A DNA stretch of 64,000 nt, taken from the NCBI RefSeq assembly GCF_000687475.1, contig NC_057320.1, positions 1,612,001-1,676,000 on the forward strand, written 5' to 3'. The position numbers were made by a program, and so were the translations under genes. The notes under the pieces were generated by a model, which was not told the DNA's origin, did no database searches, and saw only the letters and a program-made list of their open reading frames with translations. This DNA comes from Ustilaginoidea virens. Lineage: Eukaryota; Ascomycota; Sordariomycetes; Hypocreales; Clavicipitaceae. Shown here piece by piece: positions 13,086-24,725 of the stretch (within the stretch, counting starts at the first letter, position 1; each line of letters opens with the position of its first letter).

Positions 13086-14203
13086 GCGAATCTTTTAGGC
13101 CCTATAGGCTAAAATTAGTTAATAATTATTATATTAGTATTGGGGATATCCTCTTTCCCCTCCCCCCTTTTACTCCCCCTACTACCCTCCCCCCCTTATC
13201 TTTATTATTCTTATCCTACCCCCCCTCTAAAGCCCCCTCCCCCCCCTCCCGGGCTAAAAAAACCCATAATAATACGGCGATATCCTCTTAGGCGCGGGCC
13301 TATTATTCTAAAGTAAGGACCTTCCTTTCTTTAAGGTTTAGTATCTCTTAGGTTGCCCCAAGAGCGCTAAGGCCCCCTACTGCCGCTACTGCTACCGCTA
13401 TTGCCGCCGCCCGGCTATGCCCCTAAGAGGCAGACGCCTATTTAGCCCTCTACTAGAGGGCCTTATAGTCGTCTACTTAAAGGTAAAGATAGTCAGCTAG
13501 TAACTTACGCTATATATAAATCGAAAACGTACCTTTATCCCCCTAGTAATAGTCTCCTATATATCTAGGAGTTCTTATACTAGGACCCGGTTCCTAGGGG
13601 TCTTTTCTAAAGGCACGTATATCTTACCCACTAGGGTATAAGGATAATAGGCCGCCCCGGTCCCTGCCTATATCAGCCTCGCTAGAGAATAGGTATAACC
13701 TAGTCTATACCTTATTGGCTACAGCATCTATATTTAGAATCCTCTAAGCGTATTAGATATAGCCTATAAGGCTATACGCGCAGTTCGCCGGGCTACTATA
13801 TAAAGGTTAGCTATAGTTCCGCTATATATAAGATCCATACTTACCCCCTTATCTAATATCGCCGACCGCTTAGGTATTATTATTCTTACTATTATTATTC
13901 TTATTATTGTTATTATTACTGCTATTATTATCGCTGCTACTGCTGCTGTTCTGCTAATAGGGTTAGCACTAGCCCTATACCGCGATAGAGGGGTTATTAT
14001 ATACTTTGAAATTGGCGCTATAAAGGAAAAAAAGAAAAGAAGAAAAGGCACTAAATCGGGGGATATTACTAACCTATATACTAACGTAATGCCTAAGGCC
14101 GCCCGCCTTAACCTTTAGAATTAGCTTACTTTTTCTTCTAACTAAAAAATTAACGCATACTAAGAAGCGCCTAGGCCACTATAGACGCGCGCCTAGTAAG
14201 AAT

Positions 14204-14551
14204 ATGCCTATCGCAAGCGCGCTGCTAGCCCTACCCCCCCTAGCTTTACCCTCCCCTTACTTCTCACCCGATAAGACTACCGACCCGGACCTGATATTCT
14301 GGGAATTTTTATTCGCACTCTTCCTATGCAATACCGCTAGATATAGTCTTAAGCGGTTGTGCACCCTACTCTTTCACGCACTAGATACCCGCCGCCCCCG
14401 CTATGGGGCGACAAAAAGTAGAAATCAAGAATATAGGAAGGGTTTTCCTCCCGGCCACCGGGTTTTTCCTTTCCGAATTATCTTTATAGAAGTACTAGAT
14501 AGGTTATTTAGCTCTAAATAGCCTCTAGCATATTTTAATAATAATAATAAT
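14204..14551 (+). repeat. LINE 3' terminal block with hairpin and (TAA)n tail
   Basis: The last 350 bp of copy A4. The core at about 14,438-14,480 has the inverted pair CCCGG / CCGGG around a short loop, framed by GGAAGGGTTTTCC and TTTTTCCTTTCC. GTACTAGATAGG follows about 30 bp later, then (TAA)n. The same arrangement ends every family A and B copy here (near 1,330, 17,230, 22,925, 24,615 and 33,120) and a relic at 58,860. LINE reverse transcriptases commonly recognise a 3' stem-loop, so this is a plausible recognition site. The 105-codon open frame at 14,204-14,521 is a chance frame within it. Confidence 0.7.
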
Positions 14552-14562
14552 AGAAGTCTAAT
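14552..14562. repeat. Left flank repeat of A5 (AGAAGTCTAAT)
   Basis: This 11 bp sequence lies directly after the tail of A4 and before the 5' end of A5. It recurs at 23,012-23,022 after the tail of A5, as expected for a target-site duplication. It is a native sequence of the LINE ORF2 C-terminal region (reverse complement of ATTAGACTTCT near 12,611). Confidence 0.65.
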
Positions 14563-17140
14563 ATAAAAAAAACTTTCGCGATTTCGCCCGTACCTAGGTA
14601 GCGGTATAGAACCGCCTTTAAAATTAATTCTAATATTCCTAATCGCTTTTTCTTATCCGTTTACCCCCCTTACCTATAGCGTATTATATCTAAGGAGTAG
14701 GCATAATAAGCGCAGATAAAGTAATAGATATCGACGGAGGGAATAGGGGCAGTATAGCATACAGCCGCTATAACCCTAATACTACGATTGCAAATAATAT
14801 GCAGTATAACCGGATTAAGACTAAACCTGCCTAAGGGCGGAAGCAATTAATAGCCGATATTATTATAGACTTTATAAAAGAGCTTTAGGATTATATTCCT
14901 TTAGTAGTACTAGGAAGAATATGAGAAGCTATAAACTTTATAGTAAAGACTACTCGGCAAAAGGCTAACCTAAGTAATATCTATACCCCTATTGGAACCT
15001 TTATACAGACGATTAAAACCGCAGTTAATAAGGCTATATAGAATCTCTTAAAACCTGCTATAGCCTTTGCTATATAGGCATCTATTGCTGCATAAGGATT
15101 TGCAGCTGCCATACTACCCTAATATAGCCCAGCTCCCCTCGCGGTACCCCCTTATATCTACCGCAAAGTCCTTATTAAAGGAAATACTATTAGCGAAATC
15201 CTTTAAAACCGTACCTTAATCGAAATCGTTAATGCAGTTAATAGGGCTACCGCTAAGGGAATAGTAATCGCGGCCTATAGGCTCTATAGTAGTAATATAA
15301 TTATTACCTTTAAAAAAGAAAAAGCGAAGTATATTATAGATATAACCTAGGTACGCCCTACCTTTAGCTAGGAGGCGGAACCTAATCGATACTTATTTAG
15401 TATTATTATTAAAAGCTTCCTGACCTATTTTACTGTAAATACTGTAATAGAGGATATCTAGTTGAATCTTACTAAAGCTAATAGAGAGGGCTTTATTAGG
15501 GTTTCCTTTTGCTGCCCTAAGGGGACTATAATATAGGCGCTTTTAATTATAAGGGTAGACTCTATCGACCTTATAAATAAGCTTTATAAAGCTAGCATTA
15601 TATACTAAGTAGAGATATTTAAAGCTAAACCTTATAATGATACTATATACCCTCGCTAATGCTATAACTACTTTAAATTTAGCTATATTGCTATATACTA
15701 TATAGCGGCAGCTTGCTGCGGCCGGTATGGCTCTAAATGCTATTTAGATAGTAATTAAAGCTGCTTAGCTATTATATAGAACTAATGCAAATCTTACCTT
15801 AACTATTACGGATTATACTTAGCGTAGTCTTGCCTTTATAAAGTAGCAAACAAATAATAGGAAAAAGCTAGAAACTCTTATAGCGATAGACTAAAGCTCT
15901 TCGCCTTATATATAGCATTAGATACTAATATTATCCTAATCGTGGATTAAGGCCGCTGCCGTATAGCTAATAGATCTCCCTTATATAAGTCCTCCCCCTA
16001 AAAATAAGGCCGACCAGTTAAAAGCATTAATAAGACCTCTCGTATTAGGGCTAATAGTAGTATTATTGCTTTCCGCTAAGCTGCCCCTATATAAAACTAT
16101 AGTACGACCGCGCCTACCCTAGATGCCTAACCTATAGCTACCTCTAATATACTACTGCTATTAACCCCTTTGCGATTATCTATATAATAATAGTCCTCTA
16201 CTAGAATATATAGAAAAAAACTACCCTTATAAGACTAGTACTTTATTACTAGTGCGAGCCTAATATTATAGCGATCTAAAAACCTACCGCGCTTAGATAA
16301 ACTCCGCTAAGCCTAAGCCTTAGAAGATATATATTAGCAGTATATAGCAGGAGAATAGCGATATATATCTATAAGCGGTATAGGCCTAGCATATAGTCTA
16401 GCAATAAAAGAACTAATTAGTATAAGATTTCCCTATTATATACTAATATCTACTCTATCTACTCTTTAGGCTATAAGCTAAACTAGATAACCCCCTTTAT
16501 TATACTTATTAAACTCCTACCCTACCCCTATAATGCCTTTATTAGGGACTTTAATATATATTACCCTCTTTAAAATAGCTTAAATTAAACCTTACTTAGT
16601 ATTAATACTCTCTTTAAACTTATGATATAATAGTAGCTTAGGCTAATTACTCCTTATAATAAGGTAATAAAAAGGGCCCTAAGAAAGAGAAATAGCACTA
16701 TTAACTATATATAGGTTATACTAGATATTATAATCGAATATCTTAAAAATGCCGACTTTATTAGATCTGACTATATCCCCTAACTTATATATATTAAGAC
16801 TAATAATTACTATATAAAAGCCCCCCCCTTAAAGAATAGCTAAAAGTCATTTAACTAATACCTCGCTTAAGCTAAAGCAAAAAACCGACTTACTACCTAT
16901 TATACTAAGGCCCTATTCTGCTCCCTTACTAAAATAGATATATATGCCGAATAGCTTACCGGCTAACTCTAGAGTATCGCTAATATTATAGCACTAAAGA
17001 GGGCACTTAAAGCTCCTAATATAGAGCCCTAGTAGAACTCCTGCGCTAAGATAGCCTAAATAGTAGTAAAAAAGGCCTACCGAAAATAAGTAATATACTA
17101 TACCCTAGAGAACCTTAGTGCCCCTTAAGAAGTAAAAGCG

Positions 17141-17156
17141 ATTTAATCCTATATTA
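17141..17156. repeat. Target-site duplication of A6, left copy
   Basis: ATTTAATCCTATATTA, 16 bp, repeated exactly at 19,202-19,217 on the other side of A6. In an uninterrupted LINE this is one copy within ORF2 (compare about 10,733-10,748 in A4). Confidence 0.9.
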
Positions 17157-19201
17157 TTATTATTATTAAATTACGCTAGAGGCTATTTAAAGCTAAATAA
17201 CCTATCTAGTACTTCTATATAGATAATTCGGAAAGGGAAAAACCTAGTAGCCGGGAGGAAAACCCTTCCTACTTTCTTAATTTCTGCTTTTTATCGCCCC
17301 GCATTAGGGGCGGCGGGTATCTAGTGCGTAAGGGAGTAAAGTGCGCAACTACTTAGGACTATATTTAGTGGAATTACATAAGAAGAGTGCGAGCGAGAAG
17401 TCCTAGAATATTAGGTCTAGGTCGGTAATCTTATTAGGTGAGAAGTGAGAGGAGGGTGAAGCCGGGGGGGTAGGGCTAATAGCGTACTTACGGCGGGCAT
17501 ATTCTCGCTAGGCGCATATCTATAGTAGCCTGGGTGCTTTTCGGTATATATTAATTTTTAAGTTAGAAGAAGAAGTAAGCTAATTCTAAAGGTTAAAGCG
17601 GGCGGCCTTAGGCACTGCATTAATATATAGGTTAGTAATATCCCCTAACTTAGTGCCTTTTCTTCTTTTCTTCTTTTCCTTTATAGCGCTAATTTTAAGG
17701 TATATAATGACCCCTCTATCGCGGTATAAGGCCGGTGCTAACCCTATTAGCAGTACAGCAGTAGCAGCATCGATAATAGCAATAATAATAACACCAGCAA
17801 TAATAAAAATAATAGTAACGAAAATGCCTAAGCGGTCGGCGATACTAGATAAGGGGGTAAGTATAAGTCTTATGCGCGGTAGGACCGCAGCTGACGCTTA
17901 TAATATAGCCTAGAGAACTATGCGTATGGCCTTATGGGCCGTATTTAATACACTCGGAGGATCTTAAGCATTAATACCGCAGTCAATAAGGTATAGACTA
18001 GGTTGTACCCGCTCTTTAGCGAAGCTAATATAGGTAAGGACTAGTGCGGCCTACTATCCCTATGCCCTTATAGGCAAGACGTATATGCCCCTAGAGAGGA
18101 CCCCTAGGAATTAGGTCCTAGTGTAAAAGCTCCTAAATGCATAGGAGACTATTGCTGGGGGGATAAAGGTGCGTTTTCAATTTATATGCGGTATAGGCTA
18201 TTGGCTGACTATCTTTAGCTTTAAGTAGACGACTATAAGGCCCTCTAGTAGAGGGCTAAATAGGCATCTGCCTCTCGGGGGTATAGTCGGGCGGCGGCAG
18301 TAGCGGCAGCGGCGGCAGTAGGGGGCCTTAGTGCTCCCGGGGCAACCCGGGAGATATTAGACCTCGAAGAAAGGAAGGTCCTCGCCTTAGAATAATAGGC
18401 CTACGCCTAAAAGGATATCGCTATATCATTATAGGTTTTTTTGGCCTAAGAGGAGGGGGGGGAGGCTTTAAAAGGGGAGTAGACTAGGGATAAGGGGGGG
18501 GAGAGTAATAGGGAGGGCGAGGGGGGGGAGAAGGGGGAGAATGCCCCTATTGCTAATATAATGACTATTAACTAGTTTCGGCCTACGGGGCCTAAGAGAT
18601 TTGCTTATTCCTAGTGCACTTTATTCCTACTGCGGGAATACTGTGAATATTATGCAGGGGCTATATAGAGGTGTTTAGTGGCGCCTCTAGCTATACTATA
18701 TTAGAGGGATTAGGCGAGCCGGAATTAGTTAAGTCGGTCGATGCTAAGCATCTAGTAAGCAATCGTTTGTATAAAGCGTGGTTTATTAAGTGCAATAGAT
18801 ATACTATATCGGTTGCAAAGCAAGCTAAGGCCGGGACTAAGCCTGAGGAGTATACGCCTTTATCTACGGTACTTTAGATAGGAGAGGATAATATAGTAGA
18901 GGTCTTCCGGGCCTTCCCTGCAGCGGCAAAGAGGTAATAGCACTAAGGGAACTTATTGGAGGTAGAGGAAGGAGTTAAGGCCGATTTTTTCTATACGGAG
19001 TTAGGTAAGTATCGCCGATTTATACTTCTGTAGACCTTTATATAGTCGGGTCATTTTTACTATAAATTAGAAGTCTGGTGCCCTTTCGGCCGCTAGGGTC
19101 CTACGCCGGGGGCGTCTCGCCCTTACTACTGCCCAATTGCTCTACTATCGGTCGTGCTAATCTTTTATTAGTCGCTCTTCGGCCGGGAGCTGGCCGGGGT
19201 C
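17157..19201 (-). mobile_element. LINE family A, copy A6, 5'-truncated, nested in A5
   Basis: A 2.05 kb minus-strand copy holding only the 3' part of the LINE: tail (TTA)n at 17,157-17,172, hairpin block near 17,230, triplet tract 17,755-17,822, purine tract about 18,440-18,540 and the ORF2 C-terminal region to 19,201. A perfect 16 bp target-site duplication plus 5' truncation is the hallmark of target-primed reverse transcription. It retains more CpG and fewer stops than its host, so it is younger. Open frames at 17,653-17,913 and 18,671-18,877 are antisense to the LINE; the second mirrors the ORF2 zinc-motif region. Confidence 0.92.
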
Positions 19202-19217
19202 ATTTAATCCTATATTA
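19202..19217. repeat. Target-site duplication of A6, right copy
   Basis: Exact repeat of 17,141-17,156. From here the ORF2 of A5 continues in register. Confidence 0.9.
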
Positions 19218-22200
19218 TCTAGGAGGAATAATGCTAATTATAGTAAGAGGCCCTTAATAAAGTAACCGCCTAAAATACTAATTTATAATCTCTAGAGAAA
19301 TAGGCTTATTTATATAGCGGCTTCCTGCCTAAATTAAAAGAGATCCCCCTATTAGAACGAAATAATCTAGGCCTAAAAGTAATAATATACAAAAAGAAAG
19401 TATAAATACTCGCCTAATAGTTCTTCCCTACCTTCTAGGCTATTTATAATAATATCCCTAACCCGATATTCCCCTAGCTTACTACCGCTATATTCCCCGC
19501 TATAGACTCCTTTACCTATAAAGAGGTATATATTATATTACGCAATATAATAGGCTAAAAAGCACTAGGCCCCGATAGGCTCTTAATAGGATTCTTTAAA
19601 GTATATAGCCTTCTACTCGTTTAAACTCTTATATACCTCTTTAATAAAATATACTATATTAGGTATTATTTAGCCTAATTCTAAGAGGCTAAAATAGTAG
19701 TATTATAGAAGCCTAGGAAAAGGCCTAAAGAATACTTAAAGGCAAGGGGATAAAGACTAATATTATTATTTAACCTAATAGGGAAGGTTATAAAAGCCGC
19801 GGTTATAAGGCGGATTACTATTACTATTGAAAAAAGCAACCTTTTCCTAGACCTTTAAATAGATAATAAGGCAAATTAATTAACTAATATAGTATTAAAT
19901 ATACTAATAAAGATTATTCGCATAATCTAGCACTATAGTAGGATCGCCTTGCTTTTTTAATTAGATATATTAGCAGCTTTTAATATAATTAATTATACCC
20001 GCCTTATCTACCTACTCTTTAATAAAAGACTCCTACTATAGCTTATAGTATAGGTATATAGCTTTACCGATTCGTAAATAGTATAAATCTACTTTAAGGG
20101 ATAGCTTATAGAAAAATTACTAATTACTATTAGGGTCCCTTAAGGGTCCCTTCTCTCTTTTATCTTTTTCCTTATTTATATTATATTATTTTATAAGAGA
20201 CTATAAGAGGTTATATTAACTATTACGCTAAGATTCGCTAATACTACTAATATTATAGCCTATAGGAGAGATATAGGGGAGATTAAAATACTACTTAAGA
20301 AAGTATAGGCTATCTATAATAATTAGTTTAAGCAAATAGGACTAAATTTTAACCTTAGGAAGAATAAGCTTATTTATTTTACTTACGCCTATAAGGCGGA
20401 TAAGACCCTAATACGGCTCGAAACCGCTATAATATAGCCGAAATAGTATATTAGATTCCTAAAGGTCGAAATCTACTATAAGCTAAAATAGAGGGAATAT
20501 TATATTAAGATTATAAAGAAACTTATATAATAGCGACTCGCACTTATAGCGATAGTAGCCTCTACCTAAGGCTACTAATATCGGGAAGTATGCCTTATTT
20601 ATATATAGGTTATTTAAACCTCTATCGCCTTTAGTATAAAGGTATAGTATACCCTTACTACCTCTAGAGGGGTAGTAAAAGGCATTATAAAATCCTTAGC
20701 TATAGAATAATTAGCCTGCCTTTATATAATTATTAAGGCCTTTAAAGCTATACCGCTAAATACCCTTAAGATTGAGGCAGCTATACCCCTAATCGATTTC
20801 TATTTTAATTATATCTACTAATAGTTCTTTGAAAGAATAGCTAAAATAGGTATAATCGATAGGATTAACTGTATATTAGTAGTAGTAGTAGTAATACTCT
20901 AATGCTATTAAAGGAAGGGTAACTATAGACCTTTAGCTTATACCTTATTTCCTAACCTTAACTTTTACTAGCTTTTAGCTAAAAAAAGACTAATAAAAGA
21001 TTAATATAATTAATAGTAAAATAATTAAATAATAGTAAAAGCAAGATGCCCCTAGTATAAGACCCTAGCGGCTAAAAAGGCATTAGACTTCTATTCTATA
21101 GCGAAAATAACTTAATTATACGAAGGCCTATAAAAGTATAAATTAGCAATACTTACCTAACTCTATATAGAAAAAATCGGCTTTAACTCCTTCCTCTGCC
21201 TTTAATAAGTTCCTTTAGTGCTATTACCTTTTTATTACTATAGGGAAGGGCTAGAAAATCTCTACTATATTATCCTCTCCTGCCTAAAGTACTATAGATA
21301 AAGATATATACTCTTTAGGTCTAGTTTTAGCCTTAGCCTATTTTACAACCGATTTAGTATATCTATCGCACTAGATAAACTATACCTTATATAAATAATC
21401 GCTTACTAGATACTTAATATCGACTAATTTAATTAATTCTAATTTGCCTAATCTCTCTAATTTAGTATAGCTAGAAGTGCTATTAAATACCCCTATATAG
21501 CCCCTAAATAATATTTATAGTAATTCTATAGTAGGAACGAAAAGCATTAAAAATAAGTAAATCTCTTAAGCCCTATAGGCCGAAACTAGTTAATAGTTAT
21601 TATATTAATAATAGGGGTACTCCCTTTTCCCTCCCCCCTTTTACTCCCCCTATTATTCTCCCCCCCTTTATTTTTAGTCTGCCCCTCCTCTAAAGCCCCC
21701 TCCCCTCCCTTTTAGGCTAAGAAAACCTATAACAATATAGCGATATCCTCTTAGGCATAGGCCTATTACTTTAAAGCGAGGACCTTCCTTTCTTTAAGGT
21801 CTAATATCTCTTAGATTACCTTAAGAGTGCTAAGGCCCCCTACTACTGCCGCTGCTGCTACTACTGCCGCCTATCTATACCCTTAAAAGGCAGATGCCTA
21901 TTTAGCCTTCTATTAAAGGGCCTTATAATTGTCTACCTAAAGGTAAAGATAGTTAGCTAATAATTTATATTATATATAAATCGAAAATATACCTTTATCC
22001 CCCTAATAATAGTCTCCTATATATCTAGGAGTTTTTATATTAGGATTTAATTCCTAGGGGTCTTTTCTAGGGGTATATATATCTTGCCTGCGAAGGCGTA
22101 AGGGTAGTAGGCTATATTAGTCCCTACCTATATTAGCCTCGCTAAAGAGTAGGTATAACCTAGTCTATACCTTATTAGCTATAGTATTTATACTTAGGAT

Positions 22201-23400
22201 CCTCTAAGCGCATTAGATATAGCCTGTATAGCTATATATATAGTTCGCTGGGCTATTATATAAGAGTTAGCTGCGGTTCCGCTATACGCAAAATCTATAT
22301 TTACCCCCTTATCTAATATCGCTAACCGCTTTAGCATCTTTATTTTTACTGTTATTATTCTTATTGCTATTATTATTACTACTGCTATTATTACTGCTGC
22401 TGCTGCCGTTTTGCTAATAGGGTTAGTACCGGCCCTATACCGCAATAGAGGGGTTATTATATACTTTAAAATTAGCGCTATAGAGGAAAAGAAGAAAAGA
22501 AGGAAAGACACTAAATCGGGGGGTATTACTAACCTATATACTAATGTAGTGCCTAAAGCTGCCTACTTCTACCTTTATAATTAGCTTACTTTCTCTTCCG
22601 ACTAAAAATTTAATATATACCGAGAAGTGCCTAGGCTATTATAGACGTATGCCTGGCGAGAATGCGCCTATTATAAGCATGCTACTAGCCCTACCCCCCC
22701 TGGCTTTACCTTCCCCTTACTTCTTATCCGATAAGACTACCGACCTAGACCTAATATTCTAAGACTTCTTACTTGCACTCTTCTTATGCAATACCGCTAA
22801 ATATAGTCTTAAGCGGTTGCGCACCCTACTCTCTCACGCATTAGATACCCGCCGCCCCCGCTGCGGGGCGATAAAAAGTAGTAATTAAGAATATAGGAAG
22901 GGCTTTCCTCCCGGCTATTGGGTTTTTCCTTTCTAAATCATCTTTATAGAAGTACTAGATAGGTTATTTAGCTCTAAATAGCCTCTAGCGTAATTTAATA
23001 ATAATAATAATAGAAGTCTAATGCCTTTTCAGCTATTAGGGTCTTATACTAAAGGCATTTTACTTTTACTATTATTTAATTACTTTACTATTAGTTATAT
23101 TAGTCTTTTACTAGTCTTTCTTTAGTTAGGAGCTAATAGAAATTAAGATTAAGAAATAGGGTATAAACTAGAGATGTATAATTACCCTTCTTTTATCGGC
23201 ATTAAAATATTATTACTATTATTACTAATATATAGTTAATCCTATCGGTTATACCTATTTTAGCTATTCTTTTAAGGAACCGCTAATAGATATAGTTAAG
23301 ATAGAGGTCGATTAAGGGTATAACTGCCTTAATCTTAAGGGTATTTAGTAGTATAGCCTTAAAGGCCTTAGTGACTATATAAAAGTAGGCTGACTATTTT

Positions 23401-23415
23401 ATAGCTAAGGATTTT
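23401..23415. repeat. Target-site duplication of B1, left copy
   Basis: ATAGCTAAGGATTTT, 15 bp, repeated exactly at 24,711-24,725. Confidence 0.9.
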
Positions 23416-24710
23416 GCCGCGCCCTCAACTAGAGGGCGTGGTAGTTATCGACCTGTCCATATTAGCACCCATTCCACGCAGTCCCCGCACCTTATATATA
23501 CCTCCCCCCCCGCGGCTAGTACCTCCTGGGCACCTAGGAGGGCGTAAACGGACTCCCGGTTCTTGGGAGTCCGTTTAAAGGGTCGGCAGGTCTTCCCTGC
23601 CGCGGCATATGCGAAATATACTACCCCGGGCCCTATATAGCACTATATCGTATTATTATCGTTCGAATATTAGTTAGATTAGGGGTCGGCCGATTAGGTC
23701 CTACCTTATTAAGAGTAGTATCGATATTCGGGGTCTTCGGCTCGCATTAGGCAAGGGTCGTAGGGCTAGCCTTATAGCTTGCCGGGCTAGCAAAGACGGG
23801 TTAATAACGCTAGTACGGCGGGAGCGGGTAGTACCCACCCCTTTGTCTAAAGATGCCGACTTTTTCGGCATACTACTGCTATTACTATTATTATTGTTGC
23901 TGTGGCTGTTGCTGCTGCTACTATTGCTACTATTAATGCTATTGCTGCTGTTGCCGCTGGTGCTGCCGCTAGTGCTGCTGCTATTGCTGTTGCTACCGCC
24001 CTACCGTACGGGTTAGCATTATCCCCGCAGCGCTAGAAATCGGGGCTCAAGGGGATTATATACGGAAAAAAAAAATAACGGCTATATAGAAAAAAAGAAA
24101 AAAGGATTAAGAAGTCGGGGGGCACCCATACCTTTATATCTTCGCCTGATTAAAGGCCCCTATGCCCTCCCTTTATATTTGGCTCACTCTAACCCCCGAC
24201 CTAATACCGCTTGCCTTCCACTAAGCACCCCCCCTATAGCCGATTCGCTATTAATATGGCCTTAATAATAGAAAACTCCCCTACCTTTGCTCCGACGCCC
24301 CCGTGCGACACGCGTACCGCGCAACCGGCGCACGTGCTGTATAGCCGGCGCTGCCCCGCTTATATAACCTCCACCTCACTTTCGATTTATAGAGCACCAA
24401 CCTGGGACCACCTCTCCTCTATAGATACTAGACCCACCTTTTTCCAGACCCACTTTTCTCGGATCGCTCTCGCACTCTTCCTAGTACTGCCGCTAGGTAT
24501 AATCCTAAGCGATAGCGCACCCACTTTTCCTATATGCCGGTAACCCGTCGGCCCCCCCAGGGGCCCGACTTACTAGTCGTTATAATTGCACTAGTAGGAA
24601 GGGTTTTCCCCCCGGACCTCGGGTTTTTCCCTTCCGGATTATCTGCCGGAGTACTAGATAGGCATTTCTAGCTTAGAATAGCCCCCTAGAGTAATTTAAT
24701 AATAATAATA
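23416..24710 (+). mobile_element. LINE family B, copy B1, 5'-truncated, lightly RIPed
   Basis: The 3' 1.3 kb of the second LINE family, inserted in A7 in the opposite orientation. It aligns by eye with the reverse complement of about 33,035-34,310 in B2. It is visibly richer in G and C and in CA/TG than everything around it, so it has had little RIP. It contains a clean triplet tract of CTN repeats (23,868-24,000), the terminal hairpin block (about 24,600-24,640) and a (TAA)n tail (24,697-24,713). The open frame at 24,211-24,543 has no recognisable product and lies in the 3' region. The exact 15 bp duplication confirms retrotransposition. Confidence 0.9.
23868..24002 (+). repeat. Degenerate CTN triplet tract
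   Basis: About 135 bp of near-continuous CTG, CTA, CTC and ATT triplets with occasional GTT or GCC. This is the best-preserved example of a tract at the same place in all LINE copies (about 410-490, 1,870-1,945, 13,876-13,960, 17,755-17,822, 22,325-22,415, 33,745-33,860), roughly 600-700 bp before the tail. Confidence 0.8.
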
Positions 24711-24725
24711 ATAGCTAAGGATTTT
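24711..24725. repeat. Target-site duplication of B1, right copy
   Basis: Exact repeat of 23,401-23,415; copy A7 resumes here. Confidence 0.9.

Larger units (their letters stand above)
8151..14551 (+). mobile_element. LINE family A, copy A4, full length (reference copy)
   Basis: The clearest full-length family A copy. The 5' end is an A-run (8,151-8,164) followed by a conserved GC-rich terminus of about 100 bp. ORF1 and ORF2 follow (separate entries). A long 3' region from about 13,100 holds a polypyrimidine tract (13,150-13,250), a degenerate triplet tract (13,876-13,960) and a terminal hairpin (about 14,440-14,475). The element ends in (TAA)n at 14,536-14,551. The order CCHC ORF1, endonuclease, reverse transcriptase and C-terminal zinc motif is that of Tad1-like fungal LINEs; the clade is my inference. 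RIP has put stops in every frame. Confidence 0.88.
14563..23011 (+). mobile_element. LINE family A, copy A5, full length, interrupted by A6
   Basis: A full-length plus-strand family A copy split at 17,156 by the nested copy A6 and resuming at 19,202. Without the insert and its duplicated target it is about 6.39 kb, the same as A4. The 5' terminus is at 14,563-14,600 and ORF1 zinc knuckles are near 15,655-15,760. The endonuclease R-D-F-N-I-Y-Y block is near 16,540, and reverse transcriptase runs from about 19,600 to 20,900 with its FADD box degraded to F-A-N-T near 20,230. The triplet tract is at 22,325-22,415 and the (TAA)n tail ends at 23,011. The flanking 11 bp repeats suggest insertion into copy A7. 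Confidence 0.85.

Noticed and set aside
18671..18877. Plus-strand ORF that looks protein-like and recurs in A2 (about 2,815-3,000) and B2 (about 34,735-34,930)
   Set aside because: The opposite strand encodes the conserved C-terminal zinc-motif region of LINE ORF2. The antisense similarity between families is explained by conservation of the sense strand.
24211..24543. 110-codon ORF in the less mutated B1 copy
   Set aside because: It lies in the LINE 3' region, has no family features and is not open in copy B2.
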